From an uncultured bacterium (GTDB lineage: Bacteria > Cyanobacteriota > Vampirovibrionia > Gastranaerophilales > Gastranaerophilaceae), in assembly GCA_949284415.1 (NCBI GenBank), contig CASDVM010000014.1:1-46520 (forward strand): a stretch of 46,520 bases of DNA. The letters are read 5' to 3'. Shown here piece by piece: positions 16,320 through 24,148 of the stretch. Every line of letters starts with the position of its first letter. Positions within the stretch are counted from its first letter, which is position 1. Under the pieces are notes generated by a model that saw nothing but the letters and a program-made list of their open reading frames with translations, was not told where the DNA came from and made no database searches. A program made the position numbers and the translations under genes.

Positions 16320-17366
16320 ATGTGCGATGTTATAACAATTGGAAGTGCAACAATGGATGTATTTGTTGAAAGCGATGATGCCAATATCGTTTCTGTTTCA
16401 ACAAAAAACAAAAAATCCGAATTTATGAGCTATCCGTATGGTGCAAAAGTGGAGATTACAGACTTTACCTCACAGGTTGGCGGCGGCGGTATAAATACCG
16501 CATGCAATTTTGCAAATCTGGGATTTAAAACAAGTGCTATATTCAAAATCGGGAATGACATTTATTCGGAAGGAATTCTTGAATCTTTTAAAAATAAAAA
16601 CGTTGATTTATCAAATATAATTCAAAATCCACAAGAAAGCACAGGTTTTTCAATAATTCTTGTAAGCTTTCAGGGAGACAGAACCGTTCTTGCACACCGT
16701 GGGGCAAATGCTTCAATTAAAAAAGAAGATATAAATTTTGACGCAATAAAAAAAGCTAAATTTCTATATATTGCACCTCTCAACGGCGACAGTACAAAAG
16801 TTCTTGACGATATTGTAAATTTCGCAAAAGAAAATCATGTAAAAGTGTGCTTTAATGCCGGCTCTTCAAGCCTTAAAAAAGGTTTTAACTACCTTAAACA
16901 AATACTTGAAGATGCTCATATTGTTGTAATGAACAAAGAAGAAGCATCTATGGCTACACAAATTCAAGTCAGACCTGACACAAGAGAGGAAAAATTTTCT
17001 GAAGCCCTTATCCATCCTGATATTAAAGATATGTTCAAAAAATTGAAAGTCAGAGATTATCAGGTAATTGTAATAACAGACGGCGGACGCGGAGCTTATG
17101 CGTATGACGGCAAAAAATATTATTACTGTCCTGTTTTTGACGGACCTGTTGTATCAACATTAGGTGCCGGTGATGCATTTGCTTCAACATTTTGTGCGGC
17201 ACTCGGCAAAACTAAATTAGATATAGGTAGAGCTTTGATGTACGCATCTGTAAACTCCGCAGGAGTTGTATCTGCTTTTGGAGCGACTCAGGGACTTTTA
17301 ACTTTTGAAGAAATAGAAAAAAGATTACAGGCAAAACCTGAATACACTTATAAAATTGACGAATAA
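16320..17366 (+). CDS. PfkB-family carbohydrate kinase
   Basis: This 348-residue ribokinase-fold enzyme should phosphorylate a sugar or nucleoside with ATP in the cytoplasm. Family features are the opening ITIGSATMDVFVE, the glycine-rich QVGGGGINTACNFANLG near residue 58, the IGNDIYSEGI substrate region, and the signature STLGAGDAFASTF near residue 280, with Asp as catalytic base. The ribosome site is GGAGG seven bases before ATG. TGCTAAGCT about 30 bases upstream may be its extended -10 box. The substrate cannot be assigned: ribokinase, fructokinase or adenosine-kinase types remain possible. A convergent acetyltransferase ends four bases away. Confidence 0.85.
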   Translation: MCDVITIGSATMDVFVESDDANIVSVSTKNKKSEFMSYPYGAKVEITDFTSQVGGGGINTACNFANLGFKTSAIFKIGNDIYSEGILESFKNKNVDLSNIIQNPQESTGFSIILVSFQGDRTVLAHRGANASIKKEDINFDAIKKAKFLYIAPLNGDSTKVLDDIVNFAKENHVKVCFNAGSSSLKKGFNYLKQILEDAHIVVMNKEEASMATQIQVRPDTREEKFSEALIHPDIKDMFKKLKVRDYQVIVITDGGRGAYAYDGKKYYYCPVFDGPVVSTLGAGDAFASTFCAALGKTKLDIGRALMYASVNSAGVVSAFGATQGLLTFEEIEKRLQAKPEYTYKIDE

Positions 17367-17370
17367 AAAT

Positions 17371-17916
17371 TTAATTCAGATATTTTAAAATTTTACATGG
17401 TGTTCCTGCGGCAAGAACGTTCGCGGGAACATTTTTACTTACAACACTTCCGGCCCCTATCACAGAATTATCACCGATTGCAACACCGGGCAGTATTGTA
17501 ACATTCCCGCATATCCAGACATTATTACCTATAGAAACAGGCTTTGTATAAATCACTCCTTTTTCTCTTAATTCCGAATTAAACGGATGCGTGCTTGTAT
17601 AAATCGCACAGTTTGGACCGATTAAAACATTATCGCCTATTATAACTTTATCAGCATCAAGAATTATAAGATTATGATTTGAATAAAAATTTTCACCTAT
17701 CTCAATATTGTAGCCATAGTCGCACATAAACGGCTGTTCCAATAAAAATACAGATTTTGTTTTAGCAAGAATATTTTTTAACAATTCAAGACGCACACCC
17801 AGCATATCAGGCGAAATCGAATTATATTTATGACATAAAGCTTTACATCTTGTCCGCTCATAAAATAATTTCATACTGTCAACTGTAGATTTAAAATTAG
17901 CATTTGAATTTTCCAT
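17371..17916 (-). CDS. Maltose/galactoside O-acetyltransferase-like protein (left-handed beta helix)
   Basis: This 181-residue enzyme is of the LacA/Maa/NodL type and uses acetyl-CoA to acetylate a sugar. A helical N-terminal Mac domain (about residues 1-55) is followed by hexapeptide repeats such as IGENFY, IGDNVLIGPN, IGNNVWICGNVTI and IGDNSVIGAGSV. The catalytic-His region is IYTSTHPFN near residue 110. Length matches the family. A ribosome site AAGGTGA precedes the ATG. It converges on the PfkB kinase gene, and the substrate is unknown. Confidence 0.85.
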   Translation of the reverse strand: MENSNANFKSTVDSMKLFYERTRCKALCHKYNSISPDMLGVRLELLKNILAKTKSVFLLEQPFMCDYGYNIEIGENFYSNHNLIILDADKVIIGDNVLIGPNCAIYTSTHPFNSELREKGVIYTKPVSIGNNVWICGNVTILPGVAIGDNSVIGAGSVVSKNVPANVLAAGTPCKILKYLN

Positions 17917-18082
17917 ATTTCACCTTGATAAATTTTACGGGAAATACCCGATAATAAAGTAATATAATTTTATAAAAATTACCTTATCTTGATAACCGAT
18001 TTCCCTTAGCATATTAATTTTTTATAACTATTTTAATTTTCACATTTTATAGTATAATATTTTGTATAAGAAGGAGAAAATT

Positions 18083-18934
18083 ATGGGATATAAAATTTTA
18101 TCAAAAAAAGAACTTTGTCCCAATCAGTTTGAAATCACGGTATATGCGCCCTATGTTGTAAGGAATGCAAAAGCCGGACAATTTATAATATTCAGAGCAA
18201 ATGCGAACAGTGAACGCGTTCCGCTTACTATTGCCGATGTTAACAAAGATAAAGGCGAACTTACTCTTGTATTTATGGCTGTCGGATATTCAACAAAGCA
18301 GCTTGCAGCTTTAAATGTCGGAGATGAAATCCATGATGTTGTCGGACCTCTCGGGCAGCCGACACATATAAAAAAATACGGAACTGTTGTTTGTCTGGCA
18401 GGAGGATACGGTGCAGCTCCGTGCTATTTGATTGCAAAAGCTTTTAAAGAAGCAGGCAACAAAGTTTATATGATTATGGGAGCAAGAAATAAAGACTTAA
18501 TATTCTGGCAGGATAAGATGAAAGATGCCTGCACTGAACTTTTCATAACCACAGATGACGGAACTCTGGGTGAAAAAGGATTTGTAACACAGGTATTAGA
18601 TAGAATTATTAAACAGGAAAAAGTAGATTACGCAATAGCTGTGGGACCAATGCCTATGATGCGCGCGGTGGCGGATTTAACCAGAGATAAAGGAATTTAT
18701 ACTGAAGCAAGTATGAATCCGATTATGGTTGACGGCACAGGAATGTGCGGAGCCTGCCGAATTACGGTCGGCGGAGAGACTAAATTTGCTTGTGTTGACG
18801 GACCTGATTTTGATGCTCATAAAATCGACTTTGATGAAGTTATCAACAGAACAAAAATCTATAAAGATCAGGAAAGAAAACGCGATGAAAACTGTAATCT
18901 CTTAAAAAAGGCAGCAGAAATAACAAATAAATAG
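18083..18934 (+). CDS. NfnA/SudB-like FAD- and [2Fe-2S]-containing ferredoxin-NAD(P) reductase subunit
   Basis: The protein has 283 residues. RVPLTIADVN near residue 55 is the FAD-binding region and VVCLAGGYGAAP near 105 the NAD-binding loop. DGTGMCGACRITVGGETKFAC near 225 holds the Cys ligands of a 2Fe-2S cluster, and VDGPDFDAH follows. These match NfnA (ferredoxin:NADP oxidoreductase small subunit) and its relatives. NfnA normally pairs with NfnB, a glutamate-synthase-like subunit, but no nfnB follows; etfB and etfA do. The start at 18083 has AAGGAG before it. It probably moves electrons between NAD(P)H and the Etf or ferredoxin. The partner is inferred from gene order. Confidence 0.85.
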   Translation: MGYKILSKKELCPNQFEITVYAPYVVRNAKAGQFIIFRANANSERVPLTIADVNKDKGELTLVFMAVGYSTKQLAALNVGDEIHDVVGPLGQPTHIKKYGTVVCLAGGYGAAPCYLIAKAFKEAGNKVYMIMGARNKDLIFWQDKMKDACTELFITTDDGTLGEKGFVTQVLDRIIKQEKVDYAIAVGPMPMMRAVADLTRDKGIYTEASMNPIMVDGTGMCGACRITVGGETKFACVDGPDFDAHKIDFDEVINRTKIYKDQERKRDENCNLLKKAAEITNK

Positions 18935-18947
18935 TAAGGAGATAAAA

Positions 18948-19130
18948 ATGGCAAAAGACATACCATATTGTCCGCTGATGAGCGCAGGCTCTGATATCGA
19001 TAAAGTTTGTACACTGGAAAGCTGTGCCTGGTATCTTCCAAGCGTTAGAAAATGTGCAATGTATATGCTTGCCTATAACGCTTTGATTGAAACAAATGCA
19101 AGACAAAAAGCTTCACAACAGCACAGATAG
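18948..19130 (+). CDS. Small four-cysteine protein in the Etf operon
   Basis: The 60-residue protein has four Cys: CPLMS near residue 9, then VC, SC and KC in the pattern C-x4-C-x8-C (CTLESCAWYLPSVRKC). This could bind an iron-sulfur cluster or zinc. Its ATG follows AAGGAG seven bases upstream and it lies 13 bases after the NfnA-like gene and 8 bases before etfB, so it is clearly part of the operon. I recall similar tiny Cys-rich proteins in anaerobic Firmicutes but no function. An electron-transfer or assembly role is a guess. Confidence 0.65.
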   Translation: MAKDIPYCPLMSAGSDIDKVCTLESCAWYLPSVRKCAMYMLAYNALIETNARQKASQQHR

Positions 19131-19138
19131 GATTTTTC

Positions 19139-19924
19139 ATGAAAATAATTGTCTGCATAAAACAGGTTCCTGATACTACAGATATCAAATGGACAGAAAA
19201 TAATACTATTCGGAGAGAAGGCGTGGAAAGCGTCATAAATCCTTATGATTTATACGCAATTGAGGAAGCTCTAAAGCTGAAAAGAACTCTTGAAAACGTT
19301 GAAATTACAGTTCTTACAATGGGGCCTCTGCAGGCTGAAGAAATCCTCAAAAAAGCAATAGCTGTCGGATGTGATAACGCTGTGTTGATTTCAGATAAAA
19401 AATTTGCAGGCGCTGACACTTATGCGACAGGGAAAACTATAGCTGCAGCAATTAAGAATAAATTATCAGATTATGATTTAATTTTATGCGGTCAATTCGC
19501 TGTTGACGGGGATACTGCTCAAACAGGTCCGAGTATTGCAAATCAGCTCGGTATTCCACAGGTTACATATGCAAGAAAACTGAAAAAATGTGATGGTAAA
19601 TGCATCTATGCAGTGCGAGAAATTGAAGAAGGTCTTGAAACAGTTAAAGCCGAATTTCCTGCACTCATTTGTATATTAAAAGGAATGGAAGAACCAACCC
19701 GACCGAGAATTAACGGAATTATAAAGGCACAGAATACTGAAATTACAATATATTCTATGGAAGATATCTGTTTAACCCCCGAAGAAACAGGCATTAAAGG
19801 TTCCCCTACATACGTAAGCCGTGCATTCCGCCCTGAACATAACAGGGGAGAATGTGAAATATGCCGGGATTGCAATTCTTTAGCGGAAAAAATAAAAGAA
19901 TTCGGAGGAATTTTAAATGAGTAA
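19139..19924 (+). CDS. etfB: Electron transfer flavoprotein beta subunit
   Basis: The protein has 261 residues. It opens MKIIVCIKQVPDTTDIKW and contains NPYDLYAIEEAL, both EtfB hallmarks. The loop AVDGDTAQTGPSIANQLG near residue 120 is the nucleotide-binding region. In bifurcating Etfs an equivalent loop binds the second FAD, and this sequence is compatible with that, though I cannot prove it without alignment. The C-terminus has a CEICRDC cluster near residue 240, which is unusual and might bind a metal. The gene overlaps etfA by 8 bases. Confidence 0.94.
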   Translation: MKIIVCIKQVPDTTDIKWTENNTIRREGVESVINPYDLYAIEEALKLKRTLENVEITVLTMGPLQAEEILKKAIAVGCDNAVLISDKKFAGADTYATGKTIAAAIKNKLSDYDLILCGQFAVDGDTAQTGPSIANQLGIPQVTYARKLKKCDGKCIYAVREIEEGLETVKAEFPALICILKGMEEPTRPRINGIIKAQNTEITIYSMEDICLTPEETGIKGSPTYVSRAFRPEHNRGECEICRDCNSLAEKIKEFGGILNE

Positions 19925-20942
19925 TATTATGTTATATGCAGAGGTTACAAAAGAGAATTACCTCCATACAGTAATGTTTGAGCTTGCATATAAAGCGCAG
20001 GAACTTTCCAAAAAACTTGATAACGCATCCGTTTCGGCTCTTTTAATATGTAAAACAGGATTGGCGGAAAATTTTAAAGAAGCATTTATAAATTCAGGTT
20101 TTGATTTTGTCTATATTGCAGAAAGTAACAGACTAACCCATTATTCGACAGAATTGTATTCAAAAATTGCTGTTGACATTATAAGAGAAGTCAAACCCGA
20201 TATTATACTTGTCGGAGCAACAACTCAGGGAAGAGATCTGGCACCGAGAATTTCATCATCTCTCCATACAGGATTAACAGCAGACTGTATAGGGCTTGAT
20301 ATTAATGAAAAAGGGCAGCTGGCAGCAACCCGTCCGACATTCGGCGGGAAATTAATGGCTACGATTTTATGCAAAACTTTACCTCAAATGGCAACTGTAA
20401 GACCGAAAGTTTTTAAACCAGCGCCTGAAAACATTGTAAAAGATACTAAATTTATTTACATAAAGCCCGAAATTGACAATATTCAAAAAAAAGTAGAATT
20501 TATTGAATTTGTAAAAGGCCTGAATACCGCAATCAATGAACTTGACAGTGCAGAAATTATTGTGGCAGGCGGCAAGGGAATGAAAAATGAAGCAGGATTT
20601 GAACTTTTGAAAAACTTTGCGGAATGTCTGGGCGGCTGTGTCGGAGCCAGCAGAGGTGCTGTTGATATGGGGCTTGCATCTCCTGATATTCAAATAGGAC
20701 AAACAGGTAAAACAGTTACTCCCAAATTATATATTGCCTGCGGAATTTCAGGCGCAATTCAGCACATTGTCGGAATGCAGGAAAGCGATAAAATTATCGC
20801 AATTAATAATGACCAGAAAGCTCCGATATTTGAAGTAAGCGACTGTGGAATTGTCGGCGATGTATTTGAAGTAATTCCAGAATTAATTAAAATAATCAAA
20901 AATTCCGGGGGAAACGAAACTCCTGATGTTAATATGATTTAG
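19917..20942 (+). CDS. etfA: Electron transfer flavoprotein alpha subunit
   Basis: The protein has 341 residues. The C-terminal FAD domain is clear: GGKGMKNEAGFELL near residue 218, CVGASRGAVDMGL near 241, and QIGQTGKTVTPKLYIACGIS and GAIQHIVGM near 255-285. The N-terminal domain has VGATTQGRDLAPRISS. No ferredoxin-like N-terminal extension is present. It makes the heterodimer with EtfB. No acyl-CoA dehydrogenase or other quinone/CoA partner is encoded next to it, so the partner oxidoreductase must be elsewhere or be the NfnA-like protein. Start overlaps etfB (ATGAGT inside the etfB end). Confidence 0.95.
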   Translation: MSNIMLYAEVTKENYLHTVMFELAYKAQELSKKLDNASVSALLICKTGLAENFKEAFINSGFDFVYIAESNRLTHYSTELYSKIAVDIIREVKPDIILVGATTQGRDLAPRISSSLHTGLTADCIGLDINEKGQLAATRPTFGGKLMATILCKTLPQMATVRPKVFKPAPENIVKDTKFIYIKPEIDNIQKKVEFIEFVKGLNTAINELDSAEIIVAGGKGMKNEAGFELLKNFAECLGGCVGASRGAVDMGLASPDIQIGQTGKTVTPKLYIACGISGAIQHIVGMQESDKIIAINNDQKAPIFEVSDCGIVGDVFEVIPELIKIIKNSGGNETPDVNMI

Positions 20943-21029
20943 TTACAAACTGTAAAAAATATTGATCCAAATAGCAAATAATCTTATTGTCGTTTTTTAA
21001 AGCTTAATAATAAAAAGGAGAAAATATAA

Positions 21030-22682
21030 ATGTTTATATCAGCGCTGAATGGAACCGTGCTTAATTTCAAACCGTATGCGAATTACAGAAAAGATAACAG
21101 AGCATTAATCTCTTTGAATGCAGACAATCAGCGTTCTTATGACACTGTATCTTTCAGCGGAAAACTCCCAGGCAAAAATGTTTTTGACAAATATAAACCC
21201 GTTCACAAATTATTTGAGAATTACGAAATTACCATTCACAATAAAGAAATAGCAAAAAAACTTTCACAATCATATACTTTCAAAACATTTAAAAACCTGT
21301 TTAATTTTGCAGAAAAAAATGGTGTGTTTAAACTGGATATTAACCCTGATACACATTATGTAAAAACAAGTTTGATATCGCAGGCGGAAAATCCTCTTAT
21401 GAGTAAACTGGTATGGGTTACGGACAGCTGTAATTACATGCCTGTTTTAAAAGATAAATACCCGCAAAATGCAGTACCCTTAATGGAAAATATCTCAAAA
21501 TTTTATAAGAAACAGGAAAGATATTTTAATAAAGTTATACATAACCCGCTGGGGTATGAATTAAACCATGATTGGGCATCTACGGCAAAATTTGGTATCG
21601 GACATGTATTTAACCCTGCAAATATGAGAACGCATAAATGGTTTCCCCATACAAGACTTGAATCGGCAGGGCTGTATTTAAAAACAATGACAGAGTTGAT
21701 TAAAGACGGATTAAACGGAGCTGAATACGGATATAAAAAAGCCTCTGATATTTCCCAAAACACCATTGATGCAGTTACAAATATTACTGCCTATCTCGAA
21801 AAAATTGTTTATCCCTACAGTAAATCAACAGGACCGTGGGAAGAAAAAACATTTAACATAACACCCTCAAGCGATACTGCGGTAATTAATGAAGGGTTTA
21901 GAAAAATAATAGATTTAATGTATTCTCCAAGTGATAACACAGAAATTTTAAAAGTACGCAAACGGCTTCTATCTGCAAAAAACGGCAAAATATTTGAAGA
22001 TGAAAACAAATTGAAAAATATGCTGAAAATTGGAGAATACCGTATTAAATCAAATAGTACGGAAGAAGTTCCGTCCAGATTTGAAAGAATTTTTGACGGA
22101 GCACTGAGTTTTATTCCTCATACCGAAAAATTTGATGATGATGCATATAAAGATGCTCTTGAAATTATGAACAGAATGAATTACCTTGAACGCGGTAAAA
22201 TTGTGAGATCAAACGGAGTTATACGTTACGAAGGCGACAGGTATTTGAATATGACATCAGGGCATAAAGTTAATAACTCTAATCTTACTCCGCTCGGTAC
22301 AGAAGCTCAATGGTTTATGTCAAGCGACATTTCAAGAAGTTATGGAATAGCCGTAAAAAGACTATTAGAAAAAATTTCACACGATGGCAAAACTGACAAA
22401 AAAGCAACACAGCTTTTAGCCAAAGCAATAAAAAAAGAAACTGAATATATAAACCGTGCATATGCACGTATAACAGGGAAAAATTCATACAAAGCCAACG
22501 GCAAAGAATGTCCTCCTTTCCAAATTCCGGAAGCATATCAGGCAGTAACAAATTCAAAAGATGAAATTATTTTTGTCCCCGGAACACACACTCCGCTTGG
22601 CTGGGCGCAAGCATCTTTGTATAATGCATCCAAGCTTATGCTTGAAAATTTAAAAGAAATCGAAAAGCTCAATATTTTATAA
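21030..22682 (+). CDS. GH15/phosphorylase-kinase-alpha-like protein with F-x-G leader
   Basis: The protein has 550 residues. After a leader ending TVSFSGKLPG it has an all-helical domain that resembles glucoamylase (GH15) and phosphorylase kinase alpha folds: VWVTDSCNY near residue 128, STGPWEEKTF near 268, RYEGDRYL near 400, AQWFMSSDIS near 425 and HTPLGWAQASLYNAS near 520. The last motif matches the C-terminal helix of that fold. Clear acid/base glutamates were not identified. It could hydrolyse or regulate an alpha-glucan and might work with the starch-synthase-like protein at 1.9 kb, which also has an F-x-G leader. The ribosome site is AAGGAG. Confidence 0.55.
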   Translation: MFISALNGTVLNFKPYANYRKDNRALISLNADNQRSYDTVSFSGKLPGKNVFDKYKPVHKLFENYEITIHNKEIAKKLSQSYTFKTFKNLFNFAEKNGVFKLDINPDTHYVKTSLISQAENPLMSKLVWVTDSCNYMPVLKDKYPQNAVPLMENISKFYKKQERYFNKVIHNPLGYELNHDWASTAKFGIGHVFNPANMRTHKWFPHTRLESAGLYLKTMTELIKDGLNGAEYGYKKASDISQNTIDAVTNITAYLEKIVYPYSKSTGPWEEKTFNITPSSDTAVINEGFRKIIDLMYSPSDNTEILKVRKRLLSAKNGKIFEDENKLKNMLKIGEYRIKSNSTEEVPSRFERIFDGALSFIPHTEKFDDDAYKDALEIMNRMNYLERGKIVRSNGVIRYEGDRYLNMTSGHKVNNSNLTPLGTEAQWFMSSDISRSYGIAVKRLLEKISHDGKTDKKATQLLAKAIKKETEYINRAYARITGKNSYKANGKECPPFQIPEAYQAVTNSKDEIIFVPGTHTPLGWAQASLYNASKLMLENLKEIEKLNIL

Positions 22683-22690
22683 TCTTTTTG

Positions 22691-22699
22691 TGCTAAAAT
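22691..22699 (+). promoter_or_regulatory. Extended -10 promoter element upstream of purA
   Basis: TGCTAAAAT within TTTTTGTGCTAAAATA repeats the yebC promoter motif almost exactly. The purA start lies about 43 bases downstream. No clear -35 is seen. Confidence 0.5.
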
Positions 22700-22741
22700 A
22701 AATAAGTAATTGACCTGTTTTTCAAAGAAAGGATAAGGGAT

Positions 22742-24019
22742 ATGAATAAGGTTGTAGTCGGCGCTCAATGGGGCGATGAAGGAAAAGCTAAAATTACTGA
22801 TTTACTTGCACAGGATGCTGATTTGATTATCAGATATCAGGGGGGATGCAATGCAGGACATACAGTTGTAGCGCATAACAAAACCTTTAAATTTCACCTT
22901 ATACCATCAGGAATTTTGTATAAAGGCAAAACCTGTTTTATTGGTGCAGGAACCGTTATCTTACCAGAATACTTTGAAGAAGAAATTAATGGGCTTATAA
23001 AAGAAGGTATTGACGTAACAGGACTTAAAATTAATCCGCTTGCATCAATTACAATGCCTTATCATACGGAAGTTGACGGATATTCCGAAAACACTGCAAC
23101 GAAAGGAAAAATCGGGACAACCAAAAAAGGAATCGGCCCGACATATACCGACAAAATGGCAAGAATCGGCCTAAAGGTAGAAGATTTGTATTCCGAAGAT
23201 GCATTGTCTGAAAAACTTGATATTATTTTACCTTTAAAAAATAAAACTTTGAAAGAAGTTTACGGACTGAAAACTTATACAAAAGAGGAAATTTTGGATT
23301 TATGTCGTAAATATGCTGAAATTTTCAGACCCTATGTCTGCTTTGACTGGCAAAAAGTTCTTGAAGATGCAAAACGCGATAAAAAAGCAATTCTTTTTGA
23401 AGGCGCACAGGGTGTTATGCTTGATATAGACTACGGAACTTATCCTTTTGTAACCTCATCCAATCCGATAGGCGGAGGAGCTGCAACAGGCTCAGGCTAC
23501 GGACCGACAATGATTGATGAAGTTATTGGTGTTGCAAAAGCTTATGTAACAAGAGTCGGAGAAGGACCTTTTGTAACTGAATTAACGGATGAAACAGGAG
23601 ATAAAATCCGTGAAACAGGTCATGAATACGGTGTTACAACCGGCAGACCCAGACGCTGCGGCTGGTTTGATACGGTTACTATGAAATATGCCGTTTTAGT
23701 CGGCGGTTTAACATCTGTTGCACTCACGAAAATCGATGTATTTGATACTTTTGATGAAATAAAAATCTGCACAGCTTACAAAGATAAACGAAACGGCAGA
23801 CTTTACACAAGCTACCCTACGGATGTATTTATACACAAATACTTAGAGCCTGTTTATGAAACTCATAAAGGCTGGGGGCAAGATATTACAGGGATTACTG
23901 ATTTTAACGAACTCCCTGAAAATGCTAAAAAATATCTTGCAAGACTGGAAGAATTACTTGAAGTCCCAATTTCTATCGTAAGTGTAGGACCTGACAGAGA
24001 ACAGACTATTTTCAAGTAA
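22742..24019 (+). CDS. purA: Adenylosuccinate synthetase
   Basis: This 425-residue enzyme joins IMP and aspartate with GTP, the first step from IMP to AMP. QWGDEG near residue 9 is the P-loop, GGCNAGHTVVAHN carries the catalytic His, and GIGPTYTDKMARIGL, GVTTGRPRRCGW and SSNPIGGGAATGSGYGP are conserved. The P-loop reads GDEGKAK where most family members have GDEGKGK; the other active-site residues look intact. The ribosome site is AAGGATAAGGG. The promoter of pseudopilin locus B begins five bases after its stop. Confidence 0.97.
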   Translation: MNKVVVGAQWGDEGKAKITDLLAQDADLIIRYQGGCNAGHTVVAHNKTFKFHLIPSGILYKGKTCFIGAGTVILPEYFEEEINGLIKEGIDVTGLKINPLASITMPYHTEVDGYSENTATKGKIGTTKKGIGPTYTDKMARIGLKVEDLYSEDALSEKLDIILPLKNKTLKEVYGLKTYTKEEILDLCRKYAEIFRPYVCFDWQKVLEDAKRDKKAILFEGAQGVMLDIDYGTYPFVTSSNPIGGGAATGSGYGPTMIDEVIGVAKAYVTRVGEGPFVTELTDETGDKIRETGHEYGVTTGRPRRCGWFDTVTMKYAVLVGGLTSVALTKIDVFDTFDEIKICTAYKDKRNGRLYTSYPTDVFIHKYLEPVYETHKGWGQDITGITDFNELPENAKKYLARLEELLEVPISIVSVGPDREQTIFK

Positions 24020-24024
24020 TAAGC

Positions 24025-24053
24025 TTGACAAACACAAAAAAATCGTAAATAAT
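24025..24053 (+). promoter_or_regulatory. Sigma70-type promoter of pseudopilin locus B
   Basis: TTGACA (24025-24030), 17 bases, AATAAT (24048-24053). Ribosome site GAGGAG at 24074-24079. Same boxes and spacing as loci A and C. Confidence 0.8.
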
Positions 24054-24086
24054 AAAAGTGTTGGAAGCAGAAAGAGGAGTTTAAAA

Positions 24087-24140
24087 ATGAGTAATAACAA
24101 AGCTTTGAGAGTACCCCCCCCCCGCAAAACGCAAATATAA
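24087..24140 (+). CDS. Locus B leader frame, closed by the C10 tract
   Basis: ATG 24087 lies seven bases after GAGGAG. As written it encodes 17 residues, MSNNKALRVPPPRKTQI, and stops at TAA 24138. One extra C in the run turns the frame into PPPPQNANITRIL and onward into the prepilin frame with no stop. The leader resembles that of locus A in R-[IV]-[AV]-Pro-Pro-Pro. I interpret it as the real gene start in an out-of-frame state. Confidence 0.6.
   Translation: MSNNKALRVPPPRKTQI
24114..24123 (+). repeat. C10 homopolymer at locus B
   Basis: Ten C follow GTA, 27 bases after the start codon. One extra C links leader and prepilin frames, the same register change as at locus A. The downstream ATATAACAAGG is shared with locus C. 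Confidence 0.95.
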
Positions 24141-24148
24141 CAAGGATC

